Origin: UCB3 sp964415605
GTDB taxonomy: Bacteria > Chloroflexota > Anaerolineae > Epilineales > Epilineaceae
Length of the DNA stretch: 16,493 bases
Direction: 5' to 3'
NCBI GenBank assembly: GCA_964415605.1
Contig: CAYQBA010000103.1
Location: 1-16,493 of the forward strand
Both the position numbers and the translations under genes were made by a program. A model generated the notes under the pieces. The model was not told the origin of the DNA. It saw nothing but the letters and a program-made list of their open reading frames with translations, and did no database searches. Shown here one piece after another: positions 7,258-14,455 of this stretch (its first letter is position 1; each line of letters starts with the position of its first letter).

Positions 7258-7911
7258 ATGGCGATCCGGGTGTTGCTCGTCGACGACCACAGCGTGGTGC
7301 GCCAGGGCCTCAAGATGTTCCTGGCCCTGGACGGCGAGATCGAGGTCGTGGGCGAGGCGGCCAACGGCGAGGAGGCGCTGGCCCTGGCGCACGCCCTGGC
7401 GCCGGACGTCGTGCTCATGGACCTGCTCATGCCGGTCATGGACGGCATCACGGCCATCGGGCGGCTGCGGCGCGAGCTGCCCGAAACCGAGGTCATCGCG
7501 CTGACAAGCGTGCTCGAGGACGACAAGGTCGTCGGCGCCGTGCGCGCCGGCGCCATCGGGTATCTGCTCAAGGACACCCACGCGGATGACCTGTGCCGGG
7601 CCATCAAGGCCGCCGCCGCCGGCCAGGTGCAGCTCTCGCCCCAGGCGGCGGCGCGGCTCCTGCGCGAGGTCAAGGCGCCGCAGGGCGTCGAGACCCTGAC
7701 CGAGCGCGAGACCGAGGTGCTGCGCCTCGTCGCCGAGGGCCATTCGAACCGGGAGATCGCCCAGGCCCTTGTCATCGGCGAGAAGACCGTCAAGACCCAC
7801 GTCAGCAGCATCCTGGCCAAGCTCGGCGTGCCCAGCCGCACCCAGGCCGCCCTGTACGCCGTTCGCACCGGCCTGGTCTCGTCCGGCGCCACGGGCGCCC
7901 CGGCGGTTTGA
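7258..7911 (+). CDS. NarL/LuxR-family DNA-binding response regulator
   Basis: A 217-residue two-domain transcription factor. The receiver (residues 1-120) has D9/D10, phospho-acceptor D55 in VVLMDLLMPVMDG, T83 and K105. A LuxR-type helix-turn-helix spans about 145-205, with LTERETEVLRLVAEGHSNREI and recognition helix EKTVKTHVSSILAKLGV. The ATG at 7258 has a strong GGGAGGAG site 4 bases upstream, and a consensus TATAAT lies further up. The histidine kinase starts within 10 to 160 bases downstream, depending on its start codon, so the two form a cognate pair. On phosphorylation it should dimerise and bind DNA. It could regulate its own divergent promoter region, which holds several repeats; that is inference. 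Confidence 0.95.
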   Translation: MAIRVLLVDDHSVVRQGLKMFLALDGEIEVVGEAANGEEALALAHALAPDVVLMDLLMPVMDGITAIGRLRRELPETEVIALTSVLEDDKVVGAVRAGAIGYLLKDTHADDLCRAIKAAAAGQVQLSPQAAARLLREVKAPQGVETLTERETEVLRLVAEGHSNREIAQALVIGEKTVKTHVSSILAKLGVPSRTQAALYAVRTGLVSSGATGAPAV

Positions 7912-7919
7912 GGCGGCCG

Positions 7920-10097
7920 TTGGCGCCCGCGACCGGCGCGGCCGGAAGATCGGGGCCCAGCGCCGCAGCTCAAGCCCGCGACGGCGAGCCGGGGGCGGCG
8001 GTCGCGGGCGCTGCGGGCCGGGAGGCCGCGCGCGGCGGTCCCGCCGGCCGCATCCGCCCCTCGCGCTCGCGCGTGTCGCTGCGCACCCGCCTCATCGCGT
8101 GGTCGACGCTCCCGGGGCTCGTCATCTTCGGGGCGGGCGTCGCGGTCGCGCTCGTGGGCCGCGCCGACGGCGCGCCGGTGCCGGCCCCGGTCGTCGCGCT
8201 CCTCACGCTCCTCGGCCTGGGCGCCGTCGTGCCGATGCTGGTCGTCACCGCCGGCATCCGGCGCATCACCGGCCCGCTGGCGGCGGTGGAGGCGGCCTCG
8301 CGCCGGATGGCCGCCGGCGACTTCAGCCAGCAGGTCGAGGTGCCCACCGGCGACGAGCTCGAGGTGCTGGCCGACCAGTTCAACCGCATGGCAGCCCAGC
8401 TCCAGGCGTCGTACGCCGCGCTCGAGGCGCGCGAGAAGGCGCGCACGCGCGAGCTCTCGACGCTCCTGCAGATCTCGCACGAACTGACGTCGACGCTCGA
8501 CCTCGACCCGCTCCTCACGCTCATCCTCGACCAGTCGCGCGGCGTCATCGACTCGGCCGGCGCGGCGGCGCTGACGCTCGACGACGACGTCCTGCGCTTC
8601 CGGGCCTACCGCGGGCCCGAGCTGGCGGAAGACGCGCTGGCGGCGCGGTTCCCCGTCAAGGGCGGCGTCGGCCAGCGCATCGTCGACAGCCGCGCGCCGC
8701 TGATCGTGGCCGACGTGCGGGCCGACATCGACGACGGCGACCTCTCGGCCACGACGCGGCGGCGGCTGCGCGACGCCGTGCCCTACCTGCGGGCGTTCCT
8801 CGGCGTGCCGCTGGTCGTCAAGGACCAGGCGGTGGGGATCCTGGTGTTCCTGCACGACCAGCCCGACCACTTCAAGGCGGCACACGCCGAGCTGGCCATG
8901 GCGTTCGCGGCCCAGGCGGCGGCGGCCATCGAGAACGCCCGGCTGTTCACGGCCGAGCAGCGCCGGGCGGAGCAGTTCCGGGTGCTGAGCAACGTCGGCC
9001 GGCGGGTGACGTCGCTCCTGTCGGTCGACGACATCATCTCCGAGACCGTGCGGTCGATCCGCCAGGCCTTCGGCTACCACCACGTCCACATCGGGCTGCG
9101 CGAGGGCGACGAGCTGGTGTACCGCGCGTCGGCGGGGATCATGGGCGACGAGCCGTGCCGGTGGTGCGACGAGCAGCGGCTGCGGCTGGGGCAGGATGGG
9201 ATCTCCGGCTGGGTGGCGGCGACCGGCGAGCCGTACCTGGCCGAGGACGTCAGCCGCGACCCGCGCTTCCTGGCCATGATCCCCGATCAGAACGGGTCGG
9301 AGCTGGTGGTGCCGATCAAGGTCAAGGGCCAGGTGATCGGGGTGCTCGACGTCGACAGCGAGCGGGTGAACGCGTTCGACGACACCGACGTGGCGGTGCT
9401 GCAGGCCCTGGCCAGCCAGGTGGCGGTGGCGATCGAGAACGCCCGGCTGTACGAGCGGGCACAGCACGCGGCGGCGCTCGAGGAGCGCCAGCGGCTGGCG
9501 CGCGAGCTGCACGACTCGGTGTCGCAGGCGCTCTACGGCATGGCGCTCGGCACGCGGACGGCACGCACGCTGCTGGACCGCGGCCAGTCCGACGCGGCGG
9601 CGCTGCGGGCGGCGCTGGCTCCGCCGCTGGACTACGTGCTCAGCCTGGCCGAGGCGGGCCTGGCCGAGATGCGGGCGCTGATCTTCGAGCTGCGGCCGGA
9701 ATCGCTGGCCAACGAGGGCCTCGTGGCGGCGCTCGAGAAGCAGGCGGCGGCGCTGCGCGCGCGGCACGGGCTGGCGGTGACGACGGCGCTGATCGACGAG
9801 CCGGACGTGTCGCTGGACGTCAAGGAGGCGCTGTACCGGATCGCGCAGGAGGCCCTGCACAACGTGGCCAAGCACGCGCGCGCCACGCGCGTGACGCTGC
9901 GCCTGGCGCGCGCCAACGGCCGGCTGCGGCTGACGGTCCGCGACGACGGCCGGGGCTTCGACCCGGCGGGCCCGTTCCCGGGCCACCTCGGCCTGGAGTC
10001 GATGCGCGAGCGCGCGGCGGCCCTCGACGGGTCGCTGGCCGTCGAGAGCGCGCCGGGCCAGGGGACGGCGGTGCGGGTGGAGGTGGCGGGTGGGTGA
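7920..10097 (+). CDS. Membrane sensor histidine kinase: HAMP, two GAF domains, HisKA_3, HATPase
   Basis: A NarX/DesK-type kinase of 725 residues with the TTG start at 7920. Two membrane helices (about 57-81 and 91-113) have almost no loop between them. They are followed by HAMP (about 114-165), GAF1 (about 179-341), GAF2 (about 351-511), the HisKA_3 dimerisation segment with H531 in RLARELHDSVSQALYGM, and an HATPase_c domain (about 631-724) with the N-box EALHNVAKHA and DDGRGFD. The lack of an extracellular domain means sensing is probably cytoplasmic through the GAF domains, or within the membrane. GAF2 contains a C-R-W-C pair (C413, C416) that could hold a metal or act as a redox switch. 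The start is uncertain. TTG 7920 has GAGG 6 bases upstream, overlapping the regulator stop, and the added N-terminus is codon-biased. A GTG at 8073 gives 674 residues but has no ribosome site. It should phosphorylate the upstream regulator and perhaps the divergent single receiver. Confidence 0.93.
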   Translation: MAPATGAAGRSGPSAAAQARDGEPGAAVAGAAGREAARGGPAGRIRPSRSRVSLRTRLIAWSTLPGLVIFGAGVAVALVGRADGAPVPAPVVALLTLLGLGAVVPMLVVTAGIRRITGPLAAVEAASRRMAAGDFSQQVEVPTGDELEVLADQFNRMAAQLQASYAALEAREKARTRELSTLLQISHELTSTLDLDPLLTLILDQSRGVIDSAGAAALTLDDDVLRFRAYRGPELAEDALAARFPVKGGVGQRIVDSRAPLIVADVRADIDDGDLSATTRRRLRDAVPYLRAFLGVPLVVKDQAVGILVFLHDQPDHFKAAHAELAMAFAAQAAAAIENARLFTAEQRRAEQFRVLSNVGRRVTSLLSVDDIISETVRSIRQAFGYHHVHIGLREGDELVYRASAGIMGDEPCRWCDEQRLRLGQDGISGWVAATGEPYLAEDVSRDPRFLAMIPDQNGSELVVPIKVKGQVIGVLDVDSERVNAFDDTDVAVLQALASQVAVAIENARLYERAQHAAALEERQRLARELHDSVSQALYGMALGTRTARTLLDRGQSDAAALRAALAPPLDYVLSLAEAGLAEMRALIFELRPESLANEGLVAALEKQAAALRARHGLAVTTALIDEPDVSLDVKEALYRIAQEALHNVAKHARATRVTLRLARANGRLRLTVRDDGRGFDPAGPFPGHLGLESMRERAAALDGSLAVESAPGQGTAVRVEVAGG

Positions 10098-10100
10098 GAT

Positions 10101-10127
10101 CGCCACGATGGATCGGTTCGCGTGGCG
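10101..10127 (+). terminator. Stem-loop after the histidine kinase gene
   Basis: CGCCACG at 10101-10107 pairs with CGTGGCG at 10121-10127 across 13 bases, just after the kinase stop. A second short stem, CGGGC-ATT-GCCCG, follows at 10126-10138. No T-run follows, so intrinsic termination is doubtful, and the second stem overlaps the possible promoter of the next genes. Confidence 0.28.
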
Positions 10128-10131
10128 GGCA

Positions 10132-10161
10132 TTGCCCGTCGTGTCGCGTCAGCTGTATCCT
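10132..10161 (+). promoter_or_regulatory. Possible promoter of the toxin-antitoxin pair
   Basis: TTGCCC at 10132-10137 and TATCCT at 10156-10161 are separated by 18 bases. Transcription would begin near 10168, about 29 bases before the antitoxin GTG. Both hexamers match the housekeeping consensus in four or more positions. Toxin-antitoxin promoters are commonly autoregulated, but no clear operator palindrome is visible here. Confidence 0.4.
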
Positions 10162-10196
10162 GGATGTGTGCCAAAGCAGCGGACAGGCACTCGACC

Positions 10197-10421
10197 GTGG
10201 CCAATCTCACCCAGCGAATCACCGTCAACCCACGCCAATGCGGTGGTCGTCCGTGCATCCGCGGCATGCGTATCCGCGTCACGGATGTGCTTGACCTGCT
10301 GGCAGCTGGACTGAGTTCGGCCGATGTGCTCGACGAGTTGCCGGATCTCGAACCTGACGACATCCGGGCATGCTTGCAGTACGCGAGCCGCAGGCTCGAT
10401 CATCCAGTGCTGGCCGCGTGA
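10197..10421 (+). CDS. DUF433-family antitoxin
   Basis: A 74-residue protein of the DUF433 (COG2442) family, a helix-turn-helix-like group known as the predicted antitoxin partner of DUF5615 toxins. It shows the family pattern: RITVNPRQCGGRPCIRGMRI near the N-terminus, then VLDLLAAGLSSADVLDELP, then EPDDIRACLQYASRR. The GTG at 10197 is chosen because it gives the usual family N-terminus a few residues before RIT, with a weak GGACAGG about 9 bases upstream. In-frame starts further up (ATG at 10164) would add unconserved residues. Its stop TGA overlaps the toxin GTG in the sequence GTGA, the tight coupling typical of such pairs. It reads as intact. Composition is less GC-biased than the neighbouring kinase, consistent with a mobile module. 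Confidence 0.85.
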   Translation: MANLTQRITVNPRQCGGRPCIRGMRIRVTDVLDLLAAGLSSADVLDELPDLEPDDIRACLQYASRRLDHPVLAA

Positions 10422-10777
10422 TCATCTGGCTCGATGCCCAGCTTTCCCCAAGCCTTGCCCCATGGTCGGCATCGACATTCCGTGTCGAGTCGGCGCACGT
10501 CCGTGACCTCGGGCCGAGGAATGCCGAAGATCGCGAGATCTTCGAGGCAGCACGCCGGGCTTAGGCGATCGTGATGACCAAGGACCGCGGCTTGGTCGAG
10601 CGGCTCGATCGACTTGGTCCGCCGCCGCAGGTGCTCTTGATTTCGGCGGGCAACACATCCAACGCACGGATGCGCGCAGTCCTGACGGCAGCCTTCGAGA
10701 CAGGATTGGCGCTCCTTCAGGCCGGCGAGCCACTGGTGGAGATCGGCGATGCCGTGACGGCTGGCGGTGCGCCCTGA
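10418..10777 (+). pseudogene. DUF5615 PIN-like toxin, interrupted by an in-frame TAG
   Basis: Read through one stop codon, this frame encodes a full-length DUF5615 (COG4634) PIN-like protein of about 119 residues. The first half is VIIWLDAQLSPSLAPW, then HVRDLGPRNAEDREIFEAARRA. The second half is AIVMTKDRGLVERL, then GPPPQVLLISAGNTSNARMR, ending with ALLQAGEPLVEI. The TAG at 10562-10564 falls in the short linker just before AIVMTKD. It separates the N-terminal acidic residues (LDAQL, EDREIF) from the C-terminal TKD aspartate, which together form the PIN-type metal site. The GTG start overlaps the antitoxin stop (GTGA). The reading frame is the same on both sides, so this is a point nonsense change, not a frameshift. 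A GTG at 10571 and ATG at 10574 lie just after the stop and could restart a 68-residue C-terminal piece, though without a good ribosome site. Predicted activity would be RNA cleavage; it is probably inactive. Confidence 0.85.
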
Positions 10778-10778
10778 C

Positions 10779-11477
10779 TCACGTAAGCCCGGCCGCCGTC
10801 GCCAGATCCGACCGCCCGGCCTCCACGAGCGCCGCGTCGCGGATGCGGCAGCTGTCGCAGACCCCGCACGGCGCGTCGCCGCCCTGGTAGCACGACCACG
10901 TCAGCGCGATCGGCACCCCGAGCCGCAGCGCCCGGCGCACGATGTCGGCCTTGGTGTCGTGCACCAGCGGAGCGCGCAGCGCCGGGGCGCGCCCCTCGCG
11001 GCCAGCCTTGCTGGACAGCGCCGCGAGGCGCTGGAAGGCCTCGAGGTAGTCCGGCCGGCAGTCCGGATAGCCCGAGTAGTCCACCGCGTTGATGCCGAGG
11101 TAGACGGCCGGCGCGCCGCGCGCCTCGGCCAGCGACAGGGCGATGGCGATGAAGACCGTGTTGCGTCCCGGGACGTACGTGGCGGGGATCGCGCCCGCCT
11201 CGACGCCGTCCGTCGGCACCGCGATGGCAGGGTCGGTCAACGCGCTGCCACCCCAGCGGTCGAGCGGGACGTCGACCACGACGTGCTCGGCGACCTCCAG
11301 CCGCGCCGCGACCGCGCGCGCGGCCGTCAGCTCGCGGGCGTGCCGCTGGCCATAGGCGATCGTCAAGGCGATGAGCGCGAACCCGTCGGCGGCCGCCTGG
11401 GCCGCCGCGGTCGCGGAGTCCAGCCCGCCGGAGAGGAGGACGACGGCCAGGGGGGCGGCGGATGGCGGCGGGGTCAT
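10779..11477 (-). CDS. queC: 7-cyano-7-deazaguanine synthase (queuosine pathway)
   Basis: QueC converts 7-carboxy-7-deazaguanine to preQ0 with ATP and ammonia, a step in queuosine tRNA modification and in deazaguanine DNA modification. The 232-residue protein has the PP-loop SGGLDSAT at 16-23, AYGQRHARE at 41-49, YVPGRNTVFIAIALSLAE at 101-118, YLGINAVDYSGYPDCRPD at 126-143, and four zinc ligands C196, C204, C207 and C210 in SCYQGGDAPCGVCDSC. The ATG at 11477 gives the usual N-terminus; the open frame upstream to 11618 overlaps the divergent permease promoter and is not conserved. No ribosome site is evident, and TATCAT lies only 8 bases upstream, so the message may be almost leaderless. Its stop is 1 base from the end of the convergent toxin gene. 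No other queuosine or preQ0 gene is in the window. Identification is secure. Confidence 0.95.
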   Translation of the reverse strand: MTPPPSAAPLAVVLLSGGLDSATAAAQAAADGFALIALTIAYGQRHARELTAARAVAARLEVAEHVVVDVPLDRWGGSALTDPAIAVPTDGVEAGAIPATYVPGRNTVFIAIALSLAEARGAPAVYLGINAVDYSGYPDCRPDYLEAFQRLAALSSKAGREGRAPALRAPLVHDTKADIVRRALRLGVPIALTWSCYQGGDAPCGVCDSCRIRDAALVEAGRSDLATAAGLT

Positions 11478-11485
11478 CGCGGGTG

Positions 11486-11491
11486 ATGATA
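11486..11491 (-). promoter_or_regulatory. Possible -10 box of queC
   Basis: TATCAT on the minus strand ends 8 bases before the queC ATG, which would put the transcription start at or next to the start codon. The surrounding octamer GCTATCAT is identical to the one before trxB. No clear -35 element is visible. Confidence 0.3.
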
Positions 11492-11569
11492 GCGTGTTCG
11501 ACGCCGTCGACGGGGCGCCAATGACACAGCGGGCGGCGGCCGGCGTCACGCCGCCCGCCGCCGCACCGG

Positions 11570-11599
11570 TTGGGACCGCCGCCGACAAGGCCCTACACT
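11570..11599 (+). promoter_or_regulatory. Possible promoter of the TSUP permease
   Basis: TTGGGA at 11570-11575 and TACACT at 11594-11599 are separated by 18 bases. Transcription would begin near 11606, only about 6 bases before the permease ATG. That gene has no Shine-Dalgarno sequence, so a leaderless transcript fits. Confidence 0.4.
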
Positions 11600-11611
11600 T
11601 GAGCCATCCCG

Positions 11612-12403
11612 ATGGCATCCCTCCACGGCCCCCTGCCCTACCTCCTGCTCTTCGCCGCCGCGTTCGCCGCCGGCGCCATCAACTCGGTGGCCGGCGGCGG
11701 CTCGCTGCTCAGCTTCCCCGCGCTCCTGGCGTTCGGCCTGCCGTCGATCCCCGCCAGCGTGACCAACACCGTGGCCCTGTGGCCGGGCTACATCGGCGGC
11801 TCGGTGAGCTACCGGCGCGAGATGGCCGGGCAGCGGCGCTGGCTCCGCGCGCTGTGGCCGCCGGCCGTCATGGGCGCCCTGGCCGGGTCGTGGATCCTCC
11901 TGGCCACGCCGCAGCAGGCGTTCGACGCCATCGTGCCGTTCCTCATCCTCGGCGCGTGCGCCCTGATGGCCGTCCAGGACCGCCTCGCCGCCGTCGTGGC
12001 GCGGCATCACCCGCCCCCGGCCGGCGAGGACGCCCGCGTCCCGCCGCTCTTGTGGGCGGCGACGTTCGCCCTCGGTGTCTACGGCGCCTACTTCGGCGCC
12101 GCGCTCGGCATCATGCTGCTGGCGGCCCTCGGCGTGCTCTTGCCCGACGACATCCAGCGCAGCAACGCGCTGAAAGGCGTGCTGTCGCTGGTGATCAACG
12201 CCGTCGCGGTGCTGTACTACGCGCTCCTGGGCCCCGTCGCGTGGCTGCCGGCGCTGGCGATGGCGATCGGCGCCATCGCGGGCGGCTACCTCGGCGCGAG
12301 CGCCGCGCGCCGGATGGGCCGGTTGTGGCTGCGCCGCGTGGTGGTGACGTACGGCGTGGTCGTCGCGGCGGTGCTGGTGGCCCGCCTGCTGTCGGGCGGC
12401 TGA
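11612..12403 (+). CDS. TSUP-family membrane transporter (TauE/SafE-like)
   Basis: A 263-residue integral membrane protein of the sulfite exporter TauE/SafE family (TSUP), whose members carry small anions or sulfur-containing organic acids. The family hallmark lies near the N-terminus: FAAGAINSVAGGGSLLSFPALL at about 18-39, followed by ASVTNTVALWPGYIGGSVSYR. The second half repeats the theme with GVYGAYFGAALGIMLLAALG and SNALKGVLSLVINAVAVLYY. About eight hydrophobic segments are visible, the normal topology, with a hydrophilic loop (RHHPPPAGEDARV) in the middle. The ATG at 11612 lacks a ribosome site but sits just after a plausible promoter. It is divergent from queC with 134 bases between start codons. 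The substrate cannot be told from sequence or neighbours. Confidence 0.92.
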   Translation: MASLHGPLPYLLLFAAAFAAGAINSVAGGGSLLSFPALLAFGLPSIPASVTNTVALWPGYIGGSVSYRREMAGQRRWLRALWPPAVMGALAGSWILLATPQQAFDAIVPFLILGACALMAVQDRLAAVVARHHPPPAGEDARVPPLLWAATFALGVYGAYFGAALGIMLLAALGVLLPDDIQRSNALKGVLSLVINAVAVLYYALLGPVAWLPALAMAIGAIAGGYLGASAARRMGRLWLRRVVVTYGVVVAAVLVARLLSGG

Positions 12404-12414
12404 GCGCGCCCGAC
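12391..12414 (+). terminator. Stem-loop across the permease stop codon
   Basis: GTCGGGCG at 12391-12398 pairs with CGCCCGAC at 12407-12414 across 8 bases. It spans the permease TGA and has no following T-run. It may only weakly attenuate transcription into the next gene. Confidence 0.3.
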
Positions 12415-12475
12415 CCGAGCGCGGCGCCCGGGTGGGATCCGAGCCGGCACCCTTGGATCGAAAGGAGACGGTAGC

Positions 12476-14347
12476 ATGCGTGTCCCCCCATCTGCGTGGC
12501 AGCGCCTGGCCGCGGCGGTGAGCCTTCTCGCCGCCTCGATGTACGGCGAGTCCGCCCGCGAGCCCGTCAGGGCTGCCGAACCGGACGACCCCGCCGCCCT
12601 CCTGGGCCCACCCGCGGCCGGGGCCGTCAGCATCGCGCCCGTCGATGGCATGCGCATGGTGTTCGTCCCCGGGGGCGCGTTCACGATGGGGTCGGCGGGC
12701 GATCCGGCCGCCGGCGTCGAAGAGACCCCAGCCCACCGCGTCGTGGTCAGCGGCTTCTGGATCGATCAGACCGAGGTCACGCACGGCAGGTTCGCGGCGT
12801 TCGTGGCGGCCACCGGGCATGCCACGGTGGCCGAGTCCGACGGGCGCACGAGCGGCTTCATCGACGGGCGGCACCATGCCGCGATTCCGGGCGGCCATTG
12901 GCGCAACCCCGGGGGGGCCACGCAGCCGACGCAACCCGGCTCGGACCATCCGGTGGTGGCCGTGGCCTGGACCGACGCGGACGCGTACTGCCGGTGGGCC
13001 GGCCGTCGGCTGCCGACCGAGGCCGAATGGGAGAAGGCCGCGCGGGGCACCGACGGCCGCCGCTTCCCGTGGGGCGGCGCCGCCGTGGACGGCACCCGTG
13101 CCAACCTCGCCGACCGCGCGTCGCGGATCGGCTGGGCCCATCCCGAGATCGACGACGGGCACATGACGACGGCCCCGGTGGGGCGGTTCCCGGCCGGCGC
13201 CGGCCCGTACGGAGCCCTGGACCTGGCCGGCAACGTGTGGGAATGGGTGTGGGACCGCTACGACCCGCGCGCCTACGACCGCCCGGCCGGCACGCGCGAT
13301 CCGGCTGTCGCGCCGGCGGGGTCGCAACCGGCAGCCGTGCCGCACGTTCTGCGCGGCGGCGGGTTTGGCGACAACGCGGACGGCTTGCGGGCAGCCCGCC
13401 GGGCGACGAACCTTGACCCGCGCTACACCTCCAACGACGGCGGGTTCCGCTGCGCCCGGGCGTGGCTCGCCCATCGCGCGGCGCTGCCGGTCGCGCAGCG
13501 CGCCGCGGTTTGGAACACGCCGGTTCCGACCGCGACACAGCGCCCACCCACCGCGACCATCCCGCCGCCGCCCACCGCCGTCCCGTCGCCGGCCGCACCC
13601 ACGGTCCCGGCCCGCCCGCCGGCGTGCGACCAGCCGATCGGCGAGCAGTACCGGCTGCTTTCGGTCACGCGCGCGGCCCGGCTGGCACCGCAGGACGACC
13701 CCGAGGTCAACCTCGACCTGCGCGGGTGGAAGGCGGTCGACCAGGCCCGGCGGCTGGTCCGCATCTGCGGCGCCGTCGACCCCAACGCCCCCCAGCTCGA
13801 CGGCTTGTTCGGCGACCGGCGGGTGCCGGCGTTCACGTCGACGCACGCCGTCTACACGCTGGCGGGCCGGGCGGGCGGCCAGACCGAGCGGACGGCGTGG
13901 CCCGTCCACCTGGTCGGGATGGCCACAGACTCCGGCGAAGTGCTGCGGCTGCCGCGGCGGGCGCCCGACATCGACTCGGGCACCGTCCACGCCATCGTGC
14001 TGTTCGCCGACCACGACAGCCTGACGTTGAAGTACACCCGCGAGGACGTGGTGCTCGCCACCAACCCCGGCTACGCCGTGCACCTCGAGAACGTCTGCCC
14101 CGCGCCCGAGCTCGTCGAGCGCTACTCGCAGGCCCGCCGGGACTTCGGGCGCCGATCAGAGCTGCCGGCGGTGGCGAGCACGCAGCCGGTCGCGCGGTCG
14201 CTCGGGGGCGAGATCCTGGTTGGCGTTCGCGACAGCGGGAGCTTCATGGACCCGCGCTCGGGCAAGGACTGGTGGGTGGACCACTGGCGCGAGCCGCCGT
14301 GCGGCCTGTGGGAGCGGCTGATGGGGCCGGGTGGGAGGGGGTGGTAA
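12476..14347 (+). CDS. Secreted FGE-sulfatase-like protein with unrecognised C-terminal domain
   Basis: A 623-residue protein with a probable signal peptide (hydrophobic LAAAVSLLAASM at 11-22). Residues about 57-328 form a formylglycine-generating-enzyme/sulfatase-modifying-factor domain: MVFVPGGAFTMGS, FWIDQTEVTHGRFAAFV, RRLPTEAEWEKAARG, PYGALDLAGNVWEWVWDRY, HVLRGGGF and GGFRCARAW. The segment before RAARR, where real FGE enzymes carry the catalytic cysteine pair, has none, so a binding or structural role is more likely than formylglycine formation. A Pro/Thr linker (346-383) joins a C-terminal domain (about 388-602) with NLDLRGW, DPNAPQLDGLF, LTLKYTREDVV, GYAVHLENVCP and GSFMDPRSGKDWW. I recall similar segments in other Chloroflexota secreted proteins but cannot name the domain. 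AAAGGAG lies 8 bases before the ATG. It follows the permease by 72 bases. Confidence 0.88.
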   Translation: MRVPPSAWQRLAAAVSLLAASMYGESAREPVRAAEPDDPAALLGPPAAGAVSIAPVDGMRMVFVPGGAFTMGSAGDPAAGVEETPAHRVVVSGFWIDQTEVTHGRFAAFVAATGHATVAESDGRTSGFIDGRHHAAIPGGHWRNPGGATQPTQPGSDHPVVAVAWTDADAYCRWAGRRLPTEAEWEKAARGTDGRRFPWGGAAVDGTRANLADRASRIGWAHPEIDDGHMTTAPVGRFPAGAGPYGALDLAGNVWEWVWDRYDPRAYDRPAGTRDPAVAPAGSQPAAVPHVLRGGGFGDNADGLRAARRATNLDPRYTSNDGGFRCARAWLAHRAALPVAQRAAVWNTPVPTATQRPPTATIPPPPTAVPSPAAPTVPARPPACDQPIGEQYRLLSVTRAARLAPQDDPEVNLDLRGWKAVDQARRLVRICGAVDPNAPQLDGLFGDRRVPAFTSTHAVYTLAGRAGGQTERTAWPVHLVGMATDSGEVLRLPRRAPDIDSGTVHAIVLFADHDSLTLKYTREDVVLATNPGYAVHLENVCPAPELVERYSQARRDFGRRSELPAVASTQPVARSLGGEILVGVRDSGSFMDPRSGKDWWVDHWREPPCGLWERLMGPGGRGW

Positions 14348-14455
14348 GGGGGCGAAACGGTCTGGCAGTGACGATGGTGCTCGCTTCCGACCCGGCCGGC
14401 GGACGTGGCGGTTAGACGTGGAGAGTGCACGGCAAGGCAACGCAGGCGGCGGGGA

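Noticed and set aside
7089..10106. A 1005-codon minus-strand frame opposite the regulator and kinase genes
   Set aside because: The translation is Arg/His-rich low-complexity sequence without motifs, while the plus strand encodes clear receiver, GAF and kinase domains.
11546..14083. An 845-codon minus-strand frame opposite the permease and FGE-like genes
   Set aside because: It has no recognisable domain, and the plus-strand genes have family motifs throughout.
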